Assembly (NCBI GenBank): GCA_949358305.1
Contig: OX442317.1
Span: 15,504,491 to 15,568,490 of the forward strand
Reading direction: 5' to 3'
From: Strigamia acuminata
Lineage: Eukaryota > Arthropoda > Chilopoda > Geophilomorpha > Linotaeniidae
Length of the DNA: 64,000 nt
The notes under the pieces were generated by a model. That model was not told where the DNA came from, ran no database searches, and was given only the letters and a program-made list of their open reading frames with translations. The position numbers and the translations under genes are program-made. Below are positions 43,326 through 55,231 of this stretch, one piece after another; the first letter of the stretch is position 1, and each line of letters starts with the position of its first letter.

Positions 43326-44747
43326 TGTTGCGAGCAGGACGCAACAAAAAATAGGAGATGAAGAGTTCACGTTTTTAGTATCCGACAGGAAGAATTATTC
43401 TTTAATTTAGTTTCTGGATTTTATTACAAGAGTTTTAGGACATGTCTGAGACGTCCAGTTATCTGCCAGTTCAGTGGTTTTACTCCAGGAATTTCTTGGA
43501 TGTAGTCATGCTGTCAGTCGCATCTGGAATGGTCAAGGGATTTGTCTTTAGTCATTTGTGATTGTTTTAGTAATTTGTGCTTTAGTGGTTTAACTTCTTT
43601 TATGTGAATTGTTAGTTTTAAAGGGGTTTTTACTTTTGTTTGAGATGTTATTGACCTTTGTGTGATATTTCTAGTGCTTTGATGATCACCGGAGACGTTG
43701 GACGATCAGAAGCGAGAGTTCTTGGGACGTCCTGAGCGGTAGTGCAGTCTTCAGCGCATTGGATAAGCGTACGGGACAGAGAATGGATTGGAAACGCATT
43801 GTTTAGCTTCTCCGCAGTGTCCCCGTACTTGGTTGGAAGTCCCTGCGCTGTTGTACTTGCCTTGGACGTCCCCTGGAAGTTTGTTTAGCTCGTTTCTGCG
43901 CCCGTACACGTCAGTTAGTTAGTATGCGTCCGCCATTTTTGAGTAGGAGCGGCTCTCTTGTTATCTTAGCAAAGTTGTTTATATCTTTCTTAGGAATTTG
44001 ACATTCTTGTTGTATTTATTTACTAATACCCCGATGGTATTTAAATATGTTATTGATGTGCATTTGTTAGGTTTTACTTAAGTTTGTACTCAAGTACAGA
44101 GATTAGTGTTGTTAAAGCAATATTACTTTTGATTGTGTATTTATTTGCTGCTCTGTTACTTGTCAAAGATGTATTAAGTTAAGTTTGACTTGCTTTTATT
44201 GCTTTGTATTTTTATCTGAGTTTATTTCTGATTGAAAGCAAATGTACATAGTTTTTAAGCTGTTATATTTATGAATGTAATTCGTAAGCGCCCTCTTTGG
44301 GTTGTGATCGGCATTGTTCTTTTATATCCGATTGTTGTTGGTTGCTAAGGGCGCTTGTTGCCAAGCAGTTGTTGTAGACTGTAGCTAGAAGAAGCAGTCA
44401 TAGTTGTTATCTGTTGTCATGCAGGATTAGAATAAACAGGTCGTTACTTTCTTTTTCCTTAAAGAGTTTGTCTGGATATTTTCTAACCTGCTAATCAACA
44501 TGAAGTGTGAGTAGAGAACTTAGCTCACTCTCCTCCTCCATGGATCCGCATTTATTTGCCCAACAATAGAGCTGAGTTTCATATCGCATCTTCTACATGA
44601 AAGCTAAGCCTTTTTACTAAGCCTTTTTGCTAAGCCTAACGGTGTTCGCTGCTGAATTTTCCACTATACGACCGCGGAGGCGTAACCAAACGGTTACCTT
44701 CGTAGAATTCCGACCACTTCCCCTGTTAGCTGAGGTTGCGCGCTACA
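43326..44747 (+). repeat. Element D 3' LTR
   Basis: 1422-bp twin of 36319-37740; followed by the GAAG target duplication and element C sequence. Confidence 0.93.
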
Positions 44748-44751
44748 GAAG

Positions 44752-47700
44752 CCACACAATACCGTACCCTCACCCACTTGCAGACAAGTTGAGAAACAAC
44801 CTTAAACAACTAGTGATTAACTTAAAGCACTTAACACATTCACTTAGAACTATTAACAAAGAAAGAGAAAAGCTTTATAACGACGAAAGACACCTGAGAA
44901 GCCACTGCAGAAGGGAGAAAGAAGTAAAACTGTTCAGAAAGAGATTTATGGGAACCAACCTTGTCCCCGGACGACGTGCACTTCGCCGGAAACTTGAATT
45001 AGCTAACTCCAACTCTCATCCCAGTCAGCCATCCACCAAGTCACCTCAGCAGCCCTTCCTCAGGCTCTCACCTAACAACTAAGGATACATCCTATAACGC
45101 TCATAGAACTGTAAACTGTTCCGACCACTAACTGTTTAAAAACGTCAAAGAGTAGCTTGTACGAATCTATTGACCTTAAACTCTAAAAGGACGGAAGCTA
45201 ATGTCGTTTTCCAAAACAAGAACGACATGAATGGGGTCCAATGCATCAAGAATTAAGCTGAACTTATGCATTAAACCGACGAGAAGAAGACTTCATTTCT
45301 TGGAGGGCAGGTTGCACCTCGATACTCTGTACTAATGTCGGCAATAAAGAAGCCAACACCATTTTTGTCAATTATTTGCCTTTTCAAATGTTATCTTTAA
45401 GGTTCTTGGGGGAGATTATGTTTGCACTGAGCAACCCACTGACACTTTCCGCCAAAAAATCAACCGCAGGATTTCCTACCCGCGAAAAGAAGAAGAAAGG
45501 AGAGGTTGAAGGAGCAACCGGACATCCCTTGGCGATACCCCTATCTCGGGAGACTGAGGATATGGAATGGAAGAACTTCATAGAGCCCACCCATTAGGAA
45601 GCTCATCTAGAAACTTAACTCGCGACTATAAGAAGTATAAGAATGAAAGAGATGCTTTAATATAGCTTGTAAAGGATTAATAATGAAGAAACAAACTCTC
45701 AACTGATTGCGAGTTCGGAAAGGACTGACACCACCGTCATTTCTCCGCGCTTGATCGTCGACTGCAGAAGAAACTGCCAGCCCTCAATGACGACCGCTCC
45801 ATTGTGAGCAATTAGCGCAGCATGCGTGACAAAGGAGCAAAAAAAGACATTTCTTTTTCCCCCCCTTTTTTTTTTTTTTTACTATTCAGAAAAGAGAGGA
45901 GAGGCAAGGATTATTTAGAATAATCACACTTGGTCAGATATCCAACTAAATCGGAGTTGATGAAAGAATACAACTTGATCAAAAAACCAACAGAAGGGAA
46001 AATTTGCGCCAAAGCATGACGCATCTCGTTTGAATAGAAGTAAGCTTTAGAATAGAAGAAGTTTATAACCTGTTATCTTGTATGTCCCCGTTGTCTAAAC
46101 CCCCTGGTTCACTCTAATGGCATGATGCAACCACTGAAGGAAAAAGAACAACGTGCAGACTTGTTTTCTCGATTACCCCTAGCGTAACGGCCCCCTTTTC
46201 CCTCAACCGCTGTCGGTAGAAGGAAAGGCATCAAATCCTTCAATCAAAATGAGTCGCAGAAGAGCAACCATTGACTCAGGATTTTCGAGCGAAAATTCAT
46301 CACAGGTGTGTGTGAAAATGACCGCCATCTATTCTAATTGTGTCATATCCCTTTGCAAGTCTAAGGACCCCAAAATTGTGTGCCACTTGAACTTCTTTAG
46401 CATCGAAAAAGATTTCACCTCTTAATCCCCCAAGCAACACACCCCAGTTTGCGGAACAAGGGATAAGCTAAATCAAAAAAAGAGAAGCACCAACGTTGAT
46501 CAGTTGTGCGTAACAATGGCAACAAAAAAACCAAAAGACGATAAGAGAATAGAAAGAAAGGATCAAGCATGTTCGCCGACCAACCTGTCGCTGATCGCGA
46601 CACCATGAATATTGAAAGAGGAAGAAGCGTTGACAAACTCATTTTTGTAAGGAGTCAAGACACGATCTGGCCGCATCAAATCCATCCCGTGTGACGGAAA
46701 TGGCACTGATTCGCCACGACCTGGAGGGCGCCTATTTTAGTTTCCCACTTCCGGTTCTCACAAGCGCTCTATGGACGGACTCATGACCAAACCCCAGAAG
46801 GAACTACCGGCGAGAAGCCCTATTCGTAAATTTTCTCCTCTTAATTCGAGGAAATATGGGACCCGTGAACCCACACGAAGAAAGCATCAGGGAGCTTTAC
46901 TAAGAGGAAAAATTACATTATTGTTTTTGATAAGAAGGGAGTCCATTCTGAATTCTCTCGCGTCCCCATGAAGAATTCACCTCTGTAATAGTGAATAGGA
47001 CGGCTAGAATCAGGGACGTGTAGCCCTTTTGACTAACTAGATAGTCGTTCCATATTGCTCTTCAACAAGAGAAAAAACTGGGAGCCCTCTTTGATTCCTC
47101 TCACCTAGCCCTCACAAGCACCGAAGATACGTACTCGAGCGCTATAAGGCGGAAACCAAGGGCGAGATGCCCAAAGAAGGTCAAAGAACAGCTCTTAAAA
47201 CTGTATTCGACCTGACATGTTTGCGCTCTTTGAGCCACAAAGAAGGCCATGCTTTCCTGGTACTGGAAGGGACGTCTCCGCATCCTCCAGGAGCGTACTG
47301 AACCCCAACTTCAACTTGTCCAAACTGACCAAGCCAGCTCACCCTTTCCCATGAGTTGGATGACCATCGACTTCAAGCATCGCTTGAACTCAAGAAACTT
47401 AGAAGGTTTTGGTTGAAGACCAACCTCAAACCGAGGCTTTCAGATCGTAGAGACGACCGAGCCCAATCCAAAATATCTTTTCCTGTTTTTCTAACCAACG
47501 GAAAGAACGTTAACTACTAAACCAAACCACACACTTTTTGCTTTACAAGAGATCTCACTGTTAAAGGAGAAGCCTGTTTCAAGCTGAACTTAATTTCCCA
47601 AAAAAAGAACGTGAGCAGGTTGCTTAACAACCCCGCTCACTGCGAGAGCACTCGCTTCACACGACACGTGGAGAGACTTTACCCATCTCGCTGGCTTGCA

Positions 47701-48850
47701 GACTGCGCCCAAGCGACACCGAAACGTAAACCCTTTCCCGAGCGGACCCCGAAATGTGAATTCGAGCCCACTGACCATTTAATATAGAGTATAGAACCTA
47801 GAGCCCCTTATAGAAGACGAGACTCAACACGACAAAGAACAATACCACACACTACAGACAAACGTTTATCACAGTTTACTTGGAAAAGAACGGGTTGCTT
47901 GCTCGGAAAAAGCGCACGAACTGTGCAAATTAACCCCAATAAGCCTTCGTACACGTAGGGTGAACCTATATGCACTTGAAACCCCCTTCGCAAAAGGAAA
48001 TTCCCCAAAAAAACACTTAAATAGGACAAACGAAAAGCTCAAATGCAAATGTCGAAATTGCAACCCGTCTCTTTTCTTGACCGGTCCAACAACTTAACGT
48101 CAAACCGCACGGATTCACTTCCGCACCGACAAGACAATAACTTAACTACTGCTTCAAACCCCGTGACTGGAGGAAGCACAAGTATCCGAGACCGTACCTT
48201 CGCAACCCAAACACACGCACTCGAACTTAACGTGAGGAAAATGACACTCTTATTAATCTAACATCAAAATTCGAATTAAAAAGAAAAACAATTCAAAATC
48301 AGACTGAGAAAATAATATTCAAATTAAATTAAACAAAAACACAAGGAAAATAATAATGTCAGATCAATCTTGACGAACGACGTGTCCACGGGAGCTCTCG
48401 GACTTCCTTCCAGTCGCTGCTCCTTCCGTGCGCGCTGACCTCTTCACTGAATTCACGTGACGTCCTCTCGCGTTGACACGACGGCGGCGTACATTGCGTT
48501 GTGTATCTTTACGTCCGAATCTTCGTCGAACTACTCGTTGCCAGCTCAGAAACTTGGCGTACTGTCGTCGGCACTTCCTGGCGACTTCGGCCCGTTGACG
48601 GCGTGTGAGCGGTTGCGGCTCACTTCGACGACCTTCGCCCGTCACCCACCTGGCCTTTTGATCAGACGACGTATTGTGCGGATTCTCCGCCTTCTCCACT
48701 AGCTGATCCATCTTCCGCATCGCCCGACAGCGACGCACCTCTGCACCACATCGCGTGTTGTCCACGATCGTCACTCGACGAACTGCTTGCCGAGATCCCG
48801 AAACGGCGCCTCGTTCAGATCCTGTCCATCGGGACACTAACCCGTAATCC
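44752..48850 (-). other. Element C internal, right part, 4.1 kb without clear gene
   Basis: Mixed-composition sequence with a C7T15-like run near 45861-45881. No retroelement domain in any frame. A minus frame at 48364-48853 encodes an Arg-rich 160-residue protein starting just after the primer site. It has no recognisable motif and could be leader sequence read by chance. Confidence 0.55.
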
Positions 48851-48868
48851 ATCCTGGTCACGGCACCA
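48851..48868 (-). promoter_or_regulatory. Element C primer-binding site
   Basis: Read on the minus strand, TGGTGCCGTGACCAGGAT begins four bases inside the right LTR edge. It equals the BEL-B primer site (tRNA-His type) and fixes the orientation of C. Confidence 0.75.
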
Positions 48869-48872
48869 AAAT

Positions 48873-49717
48873 TGTTGCTTTTGAGTTTCGGTAAGCAAAA
48901 CTAACCATGGTCGAATCACGCTTTCTCTCGGCCGCTATTTTGAGATGAGATACGAATCTGTCGCAAGCGTCGGAAATAAATAAAAACGTCCGGCTTAAAA
49001 GCCAAGGAGCGATAAAAATCACCTCCAGTTTAATTGAACACATAAAAACAACTGGCCACATGCCACTACAACAATATCACTGCTCGTATTAGAACAATCG
49101 AGCACGTAAATTCGTATTGTAAAGAGAAATGTTCGGCGGCCTCTTGCGAGCGAGACGCGAACTACATTTAACGTACAAACAGGCCAAAATCACCCAAAAA
49201 CTCCCGAATTGATACAGTAAAAACATACATTGACTCTGTATGAATCCCGGATCAACTCGTGACCAAAACCCAGCGATTACCGACCCCCAAAACAATAAAA
49301 CGAACACTCGAACACGTTTAGGCCTAGCAAGCCAACTCAAACGTAAACAACGGTTGCCCGGGCAACGCCCCGAACCGATGAAACTACCGTAGAACTTGCA
49401 GCACAAGCTCTTACACGAAAACCCGATATCATTTAAACACGAAACACGAGAAACCACGAAATCCGAAATACAACGACAAACACGATCCAAACAAACTCGA
49501 CCAATATTTCCGAAAACACCAAATGAACTCAACGCTCACTCAAGACCCGGCAGCGCTCACGAACCTCCTGCCGACAACTTAAATGCCAGTAAGCCCACTT
49601 AAAATTATCAAGAGAAAACCCATTTACTCAAAAACTAAAGACACCTTAAGAAACTAACTTTGCTTTAATTCACCAAAGGAAAAACCGCCATAACTTCCAT
49701 CGCGGTTGCTAGCAACA
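48873..49717 (-). repeat. Element C 5' LTR (right copy)
   Basis: 845 bp. On the minus strand it starts TGTTGCTAGCAACCG and ends AAAAGCAACA. Borders the GGCT duplication and BEL-A piece 3. Confidence 0.9.
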
Positions 49718-50432
49718 GGCTAAAGTCTTCTCGGATAACTCCAAGACTTTTTTTAGAGGAGCTCAAGAAATTCAGTCTTGGGGGAAGTTGGTCGCCAAAG
49801 AAGGGATGCGGACGCTTCTCTCCGAAAAGCGCGTTTTGTGGTCGTTCATTCCCCCCTTATCCCCCTAGGCGGGTGGGGCCTGGGAAAGATTAGTGCGGTC
49901 CGTGAAGGACAAACTACGCAAGACCCTATTACGTCAGACCATTGACCTGGAGTCCCTGCAGACTCTAGTGGCGGAGATAAGCTCTGTGCTTAACTCACGT
50001 CCACTCTCGTATGTCCACGAGGAGGTGGACGGTGGGCGGATACTGAGTCCGGAGAATTTTCTAACAGGTGGTGCACCCAAATACGTTATCAATCGCCCAG
50101 TGCACGCCATCCGGCGAAAGGACTTGAAACGGCTTGACCACAAGCGCAGACTCGCCTTATGGGAGTTCTGGCGCTTGTGGAAGGAAAGTTACCTTAAGCA
50201 ATTACGCAATTTTCACGAAGTTAAAGGAGATCGACACCCACGGAATCCAGAAGTCGGTCAAATTGTTTTGCTTGAAAAGGTGGGGTCGAACCCATATTTT
50301 TGGCCTCTAGCGCGAATTGACGTTGTGTATCCTGGCAGCGACGACATTATCCGTGTCGTGCGGGTCACGTCCGCTGAGGGAAAACAATTTCTCCGCTCCG
50401 TAAAGCACATACGTGTGCTTGAATTAGATTGA
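49718..50432 (+). mobile_element. BEL-A piece 3: integrase C-part and polyprotein end
   Basis: Restarts with A-K-V-F-S-D-N-S-K-T-F (second integrase Asp), then W-S-F-I-P-P-L-S-P, an in-frame TAG at 49866-49868 where BEL-B has Trp, G-G-A-W-E-R-L (catalytic Glu), the DUF5641-like region N-P-Y-F-W-P-L-A-R-I and the end S-V-K-H-I-R-V-L-E-L-D, with TGA. With pieces 1 and 2 it completes a BEL polyprotein except for the missing gag start. Confidence 0.92.
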
Positions 50433-50486
50433 CGTCTGCATGGTCGCAGATCTTCCGGCGTTGTCTTCTTCCCGCCGGCAAGACGC

Positions 50487-51407
50487 TGTTGCTAGCAACC
50501 GCGATGGATTTATTAGCGGTTCTTCTTTGGGTTTTTTTGGACAGAAAGTGTCTTCAATTTTCTATTAACCTTTTTGTCTGATTTCAGCATTTTCTAGCAT
50601 TATCGCCGGGAAATTGGAGCACTTACCTGCACTGATTTCTTGGTCTTGACCGTCTGGACGAGCTGCGTTGCCATGCCAACTCGTCTCTGCTTTGCGTTTA
50701 AGTTTTAGCAGCGCTTTGAGCGATTTTCCTATGTTAGTATGAGTTTTTGGCCTCCCGTGTCTGAGCGCCATCTCTTGGCCTGCTTTGTAATTAGTGATTA
50801 TTGTTGAGATGCCTTGTTGGCAAATGTTAAAGTGTTATTTGACTTAAGTGACACTGCTCATGTCTTTGCAAGAAGTGTGAGTTGTGAGTAATGTTATGAT
50901 ATAAGCCTTTTGGGCAAATAGTTGCTTTGCCCTAGTGCATTTGTTATGTATAAGCATTTATTTCAATGTTTTGCCTTTATTTCCAATGTAACTTATGCAT
51001 TTCTCCTCATTTTGACTGTATCCATAGTCACGCATTCTAACAATGAGTGCGTGCTTCTTCTCTTGTCGGAATCTAAGCCTAACGGTTGAGATTTCTCTTC
51101 TATCTTCTTCACTGGAATAAAACTGCTTGTTTTATTCCCAAACCAGTCTGGATTATTACTAAATAGCCCATGGATCGTGAGTAGAAGGCCAGGCGTGCTT
51201 TCTCTTCCTACTGGCCGCCACTGAGTGAGTTGATTCGAATCGTACGAACATTCCTTAACCCTAACGAAGCCATTGTTTGGGCCCGACCTTGTTTGGAGTC
51301 GCACAGCACGTTTACACAACCACTATACCGCCATCTTTGATATCGCCGCCATTGCCTCTGGGATTTGTTTGAGCTTCATCAAGCGTCTTCCTTTCCCCGT
51401 CCTGGCC
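50487..51407 (+). repeat. BEL-A 3' LTR (start certain, end uncertain)
   Basis: TGTTGCTAGCAACCGCG begins 54 bp after the polyprotein stop and matches the element C LTR start. It includes a GTGAGTAGA motif (about 51177) and an AATAAA inside a perfect 10-bp stem (51114-51138). No 5' LTR survives for comparison, so the right edge is a guess placed at the next TGTTGC. Confidence 0.6.
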
Positions 51408-52270
51408 TGTTGCGCGTGACAGCAACACAATGAGCGATTCGTACACGCAGTGTTCCAGGCGCCAGTATGAACGTTCCTTGACCGTTTTCGACCGTTTTTG
51501 TGCCCAAAAACGGTCTCAGCGGCATTTTTGGCCCTAGGAAGTGCTTTCCAGCCTTTGAAATGGCCGGGAAAGTACTTTTATGATTTGAATTCCAAATGGG
51601 GTTTTTGTGTCGGGTTTTTTCAACCTCCCGACTTGAAAGCCATCGTCTGCTCCTCCATGAGGAGTATTTTCATGTTGTTTTTGATATTAATAAAGACTTT
51701 TGGGGGACTTGAGTTCAAATTTGTAACCACTTCTGATGTTTTGTATTGGTTTTATTGATCTTAAGTGCTTTGAAGGTATTTATTTCTATGTTTGTGTGAT
51801 TTTGATATTTGGTTTTACACAGAAGCCAACTTTGTACCCCTGAATTTTGTCTTTATTGTAACAATTGGGATAATTCACGAGTCATTGTTAGTCTCGTGAA
51901 TATACATTATTGTGACTGTTTTTATCAGTCAGTTCTCTCAATATTTCAGTTGAATAAACACACTTTTTGTGTTTGCTTTCAACAATGTGTCTCTCATTTG
52001 ATTTGGCCGCCATTGATTAGGCCCAGCTTTTGCACCTGATCTGCCGAGCCATTTGAGATGTCAAATCACTTCCTTCCGGGTCCGCAGGAATGATTTTACA
52101 GTAACAGTGAGTCACGTTCACTGTCATGAGCGAGCGTCCAGTCGTCTCGCCCGTCTGTGTGCAGTCGCATCCCGTGAGGAGCGACGCGGGCGTGAGCTGT
52201 CTTTGACAGCTCCCCCGATCATCTTGATGTATGCAGCCGGTCAGTACAACGGCCAGAGACCGGCCCGCTA
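51408..52270 (+). repeat. Possible LTR of a further BEL-type element F
   Basis: Starts TGTTGC with GCAACA eight bases on, as in D and E, and ends CCCGCTACA. It is followed by TTTTTTGACCCCAGAACC, which looks like a damaged BEL primer region. AATAAA occurs at about 51953. No second copy lies in the window, so this is tentative; it could instead belong to the BEL-A LTR. Confidence 0.35.
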
Positions 52271-52509
52271 CATTTTTTGACCCCAGAACCAACAAGAAGA
52301 ATACGAATCTTTCATCGCTTAGAAAATGTAGAAATTGGTTTAATTTATTCTTACAGCTGTTGCTTCTTTAGCAACCTACTCTTAACAACTGGCTTATTCT
52401 TCCATTCCTTTTACACAGCTCTTTATGTAAAAGAATACAGACAATTCCTCTCGAGAAATTTAGTGATTTCAAGTTTCGGAAGTTTTCCGATCGATCTCTT
52501 TGGAAGAGT
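52271..52509. other. Target sequence left of element E, no gene
   Basis: 239 bp, AT-rich, ending in the GAGT target. It resumes at 62821. It may be the internal region of element F. Confidence 0.45.
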
Positions 52510-55178
52510 TGTAGCAAACAACCTTGGATCTCACAGGGGAGGACTGGCGAATTGGTCACCAAACTCTGGGAACCGCCCGAGACTGTATAGTGGTTGATGA
52601 AACAAGTTGAAATCCCCTCTCTGCGCATAAGCCTAACTTGAAGAAGGATTAGGTCTGATTCCATGAAACTAGGCCTAACTGCACTTTGCTGAAGTGATTG
52701 GCAAAACCTCTTTAGCTGCTGGGTTGAAATTCTGTGCTCCCAGGGAGGAGGAGAGCATGCAAAGTTCTCTACTCACAAGTCATCCTGTTTATTGAAGTAG
52801 AATAAACCCAGGAATAAATTATCCAAAGAAAGAGGAAAAACATCAACTGGATTTAATACTTAACAACAGATAACAACAGATTGCTTCTTTAGCAACCTCA
52901 CAACAACTGGTCACCTGATTACAATAAATGTCAGTGACCAAACAATACAGATTTGCATAATAACAATAGTGCCAACAAGGTTTCCGTATGTAGACAACAG
53001 ATGTCAAACTTAACATAAATAAAGGCAAAACTTAACCTAACACCTTGATAACAGTATGACCTGTGCAAACAGCACTTCACTTAAACTTAACAGATAATTC
53101 AAAGGCCAAAACTAACATTAGTTACACTCAAAACACAATGCTGAGCCCAAGCCTCAATTACCACCAAAAGAGGGCGCAAAGTGTCACAAACCTTAACCCG
53201 TAACAACCATGCAATAACAAAGGTAAAAGCTTAGATTAACAACCCTTAATATTGGTAATTTATACAAACAATAACTAGTATACAGGGTGAACAAAAAGTC
53301 TGTATTTTTACTTAATATTTCTGAAAGTGCTGACAATGCATCTAATCTGATGATGGCAAAGTACTAAAGTTGGGTGGGGAAATCTTTTGGTGACCCGAAA
53401 TTTGACCTTGGCATGTTCCTTCAAGGTCATTGGGAAATTATCTCGGAAACCGTTAGAGATAGACAGAAATTTCCAATTGTAAACTTGTAGACCATCATTT
53501 GTTTAGTCTAAAAATGACTAATCCTCAAATCTTTTGTACTAAACTTTTTTAAGAAAATCGCAATTTTCTAAAGTAGTCACAAATCAAAGAAAAAATGCCC
53601 CAAATTGAAAAAGTGTCAAAAACGTGCTGATTAGACGTAAAATGACCCAAAAAATCGATTCCCCTAGTTGGAATTTGCATATCTGGCACCGTTGCAGAGA
53701 TATGGGCAGAAAACTGAATTTTTGAAAAGAAATTTTAAGAAATTTTAAGAAAATTGGCAATTTTCTAAAGTTGACACAAGTTTTTCATAAAAAAGGATTT
53801 CCTATTCCAATTCCAATATCCGATCCCAATCCCAATCCCTTTTTTGTGTTGTGTGTGCTGTATCCTTATTTATGAAAAACTTGTGTCAACTTTAGAAAAT
53901 TGCCAATGTTCTTAAAATTTCTTAAAATTTCTTTTCAAAAATTCAGTTTTCTGCCCATATCTCTGCAACGGTGCCAGATATGCAAATTCCAACTAGGGGA
54001 ATCGATTTTTTGGGTCATTTTACGTCTAATCAGCACGTTTTTGACACTTTTTCAATTTGGAGCATTTTTTCTTTGACTTATGTCTACTTTAGGAAATTTC
54101 GATTTTCTTAAAAAATTTTAGTACAAAAGATTTGAGGATTAGTCATTTTTAGACTAAACAAATGATGGTCTACAAGTTTACAGTTGGAAATTTCTGTCTA
54201 TCTCTAACGGTTTCCGAGATAATTTCCCAATGACCTTGAAGGAACATCCCAAGGTCAAATTTCAGGTCACCAAAAGATTTCCCCACCCAACTTTAGTACT
54301 TTGCCATCATCAGATTAGATGTATTGTCAGCACTTTCAGAAATATTAAGTAAAGATACAGACTTTTTGTTCACCCTGTATATTCCCTATGTCCAGGTTTC
54401 ATTAAAACCCCAAAAGAAATAATAACAGGGCAGCAGTGCAGCACCAAATCCAAGATGGCGACCATGCAACTGCTAAAATGACGCGAATGGAGCCAAACAA
54501 GGTCGCGAGCGATTCACAGGCCTTCTCAACGATGGATCTGCGTCTTAGAACGGTCAGTACAACTCGCCCAATGCTTGAACACAAGAAAACAGCCGTTTAC
54601 TCTCATTTACAGACCACACACGGCCACGGGAGGCGTTGCAAGGCGTGCGCTCACGCCCGACGCTCCCGAACGCTCACAAACGTTGCTCGACGTCCAAACA
54701 GCGACCAGAAACACCTGTGGACCACTTGAACATCAACACAAGTTAGTATAAATTAAATTACAAGCAAAACAAGCACCAAAACTACAATTGTGCTCATTTC
54801 AGGTTCTTCCCGTCTCCCAGTTCACTTGCGCTATGGCGGCCATCTTGCCGATGCACGCCCATCTCTTTCGCAAGTGAACTGGAAACGGGAGAGAACTTAC
54901 AACTACTAGAAATAACACAAACAAGTGAAAAAGACACATAAAACAATTACAAAAGACTAAAAACACAACTTTCAAACATTCCAAGTGTGGCCGGCGACGT
55001 GACAACCTCCTTTAACCTCCAGGATCGTGACAACAAAGCAGCAAATCAACTGGACATGTCAGATATGTGTTAAAAATCTATTCAAACTTGACAACAAAAT
55101 TAAAAAGCCCTTTCTCTCTTTCAGAAGATAAACAACGTGAAATCTCCAGACCTTTTTGTTGCGTTCTTGCTCGCAACA
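52510..55178 (-). repeat. Element E 3' LTR with MITE inside
   Basis: In plus orientation it starts TGTAGCAAACAACC and ends GCTCGCAACA. It is 1097 bp longer than its partner, exactly a 1095-bp insert plus a 2-bp TA duplication. Confidence 0.92.
53283..54377. mobile_element. 1095-bp palindromic MITE, Tc1/mariner-like ends
   Basis: Begins CAGGGTGAACAAAAAGTCTG and ends with its inverted complement. The arms of roughly 500 bp mirror each other around about 53830. Flanked by TA on both sides; the empty site is preserved in the other LTR near 62019. No ORF of note. The CAGGGTG...AAAAAGT end is typical of mariner-group MITEs. Confidence 0.92.
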
Positions 55179-55231
55179 TCGCTGCCAGCCGAAAAAGGAA
55201 GCGGACAGCCGGCCTAAGCCACTCGACCATT

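Larger units (their letters stand above)
36319..44747 (+). mobile_element. Element D: non-autonomous BEL-type LTR element nested in C
   Basis: LTRs of 1422 bp (36319-37740, 43326-44747) start TGTTGCG and end GCGCGCTACA; flanks duplicate GAAG (36315-36318, 44748-44751). A primer site TGGTACCGTGACCCCAGGAT follows at 37755. The internal 5.6 kb has no gag-pol. Leader, LTR ends and the T-rich region before the 3' LTR resemble those of element E, so E-type elements probably mobilise D. Very few LTR differences, so recent. Confidence 0.9.
35074..49717 (-). mobile_element. Element C: non-autonomous BEL-type LTR element in BEL-A
   Basis: Direct LTRs at 35074-35916 and 48873-49717; flanks duplicate GGCT (35070-35073, 49718-49721). 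The primer site beside the right LTR reads on the minus strand, so the element is minus-oriented. Its 5' LTR start (TGTTGCTAGCAACCGCGATGG over 20 bases shared) and polypurine region resemble those of BEL-A. Without the nested D it is about 6.2 kb, with about 4.5 kb internal and no gag-pol, so it looks like a large retrotransposon derivative mobilised by a BEL-A-like partner. Confidence 0.85.

Noticed and set aside
48364-48861. Arg-rich 160-codon minus frame in element C
   Set aside because: No motif, high arginine from GC-rich leader sequence; kept only as a remark, not as a gene.
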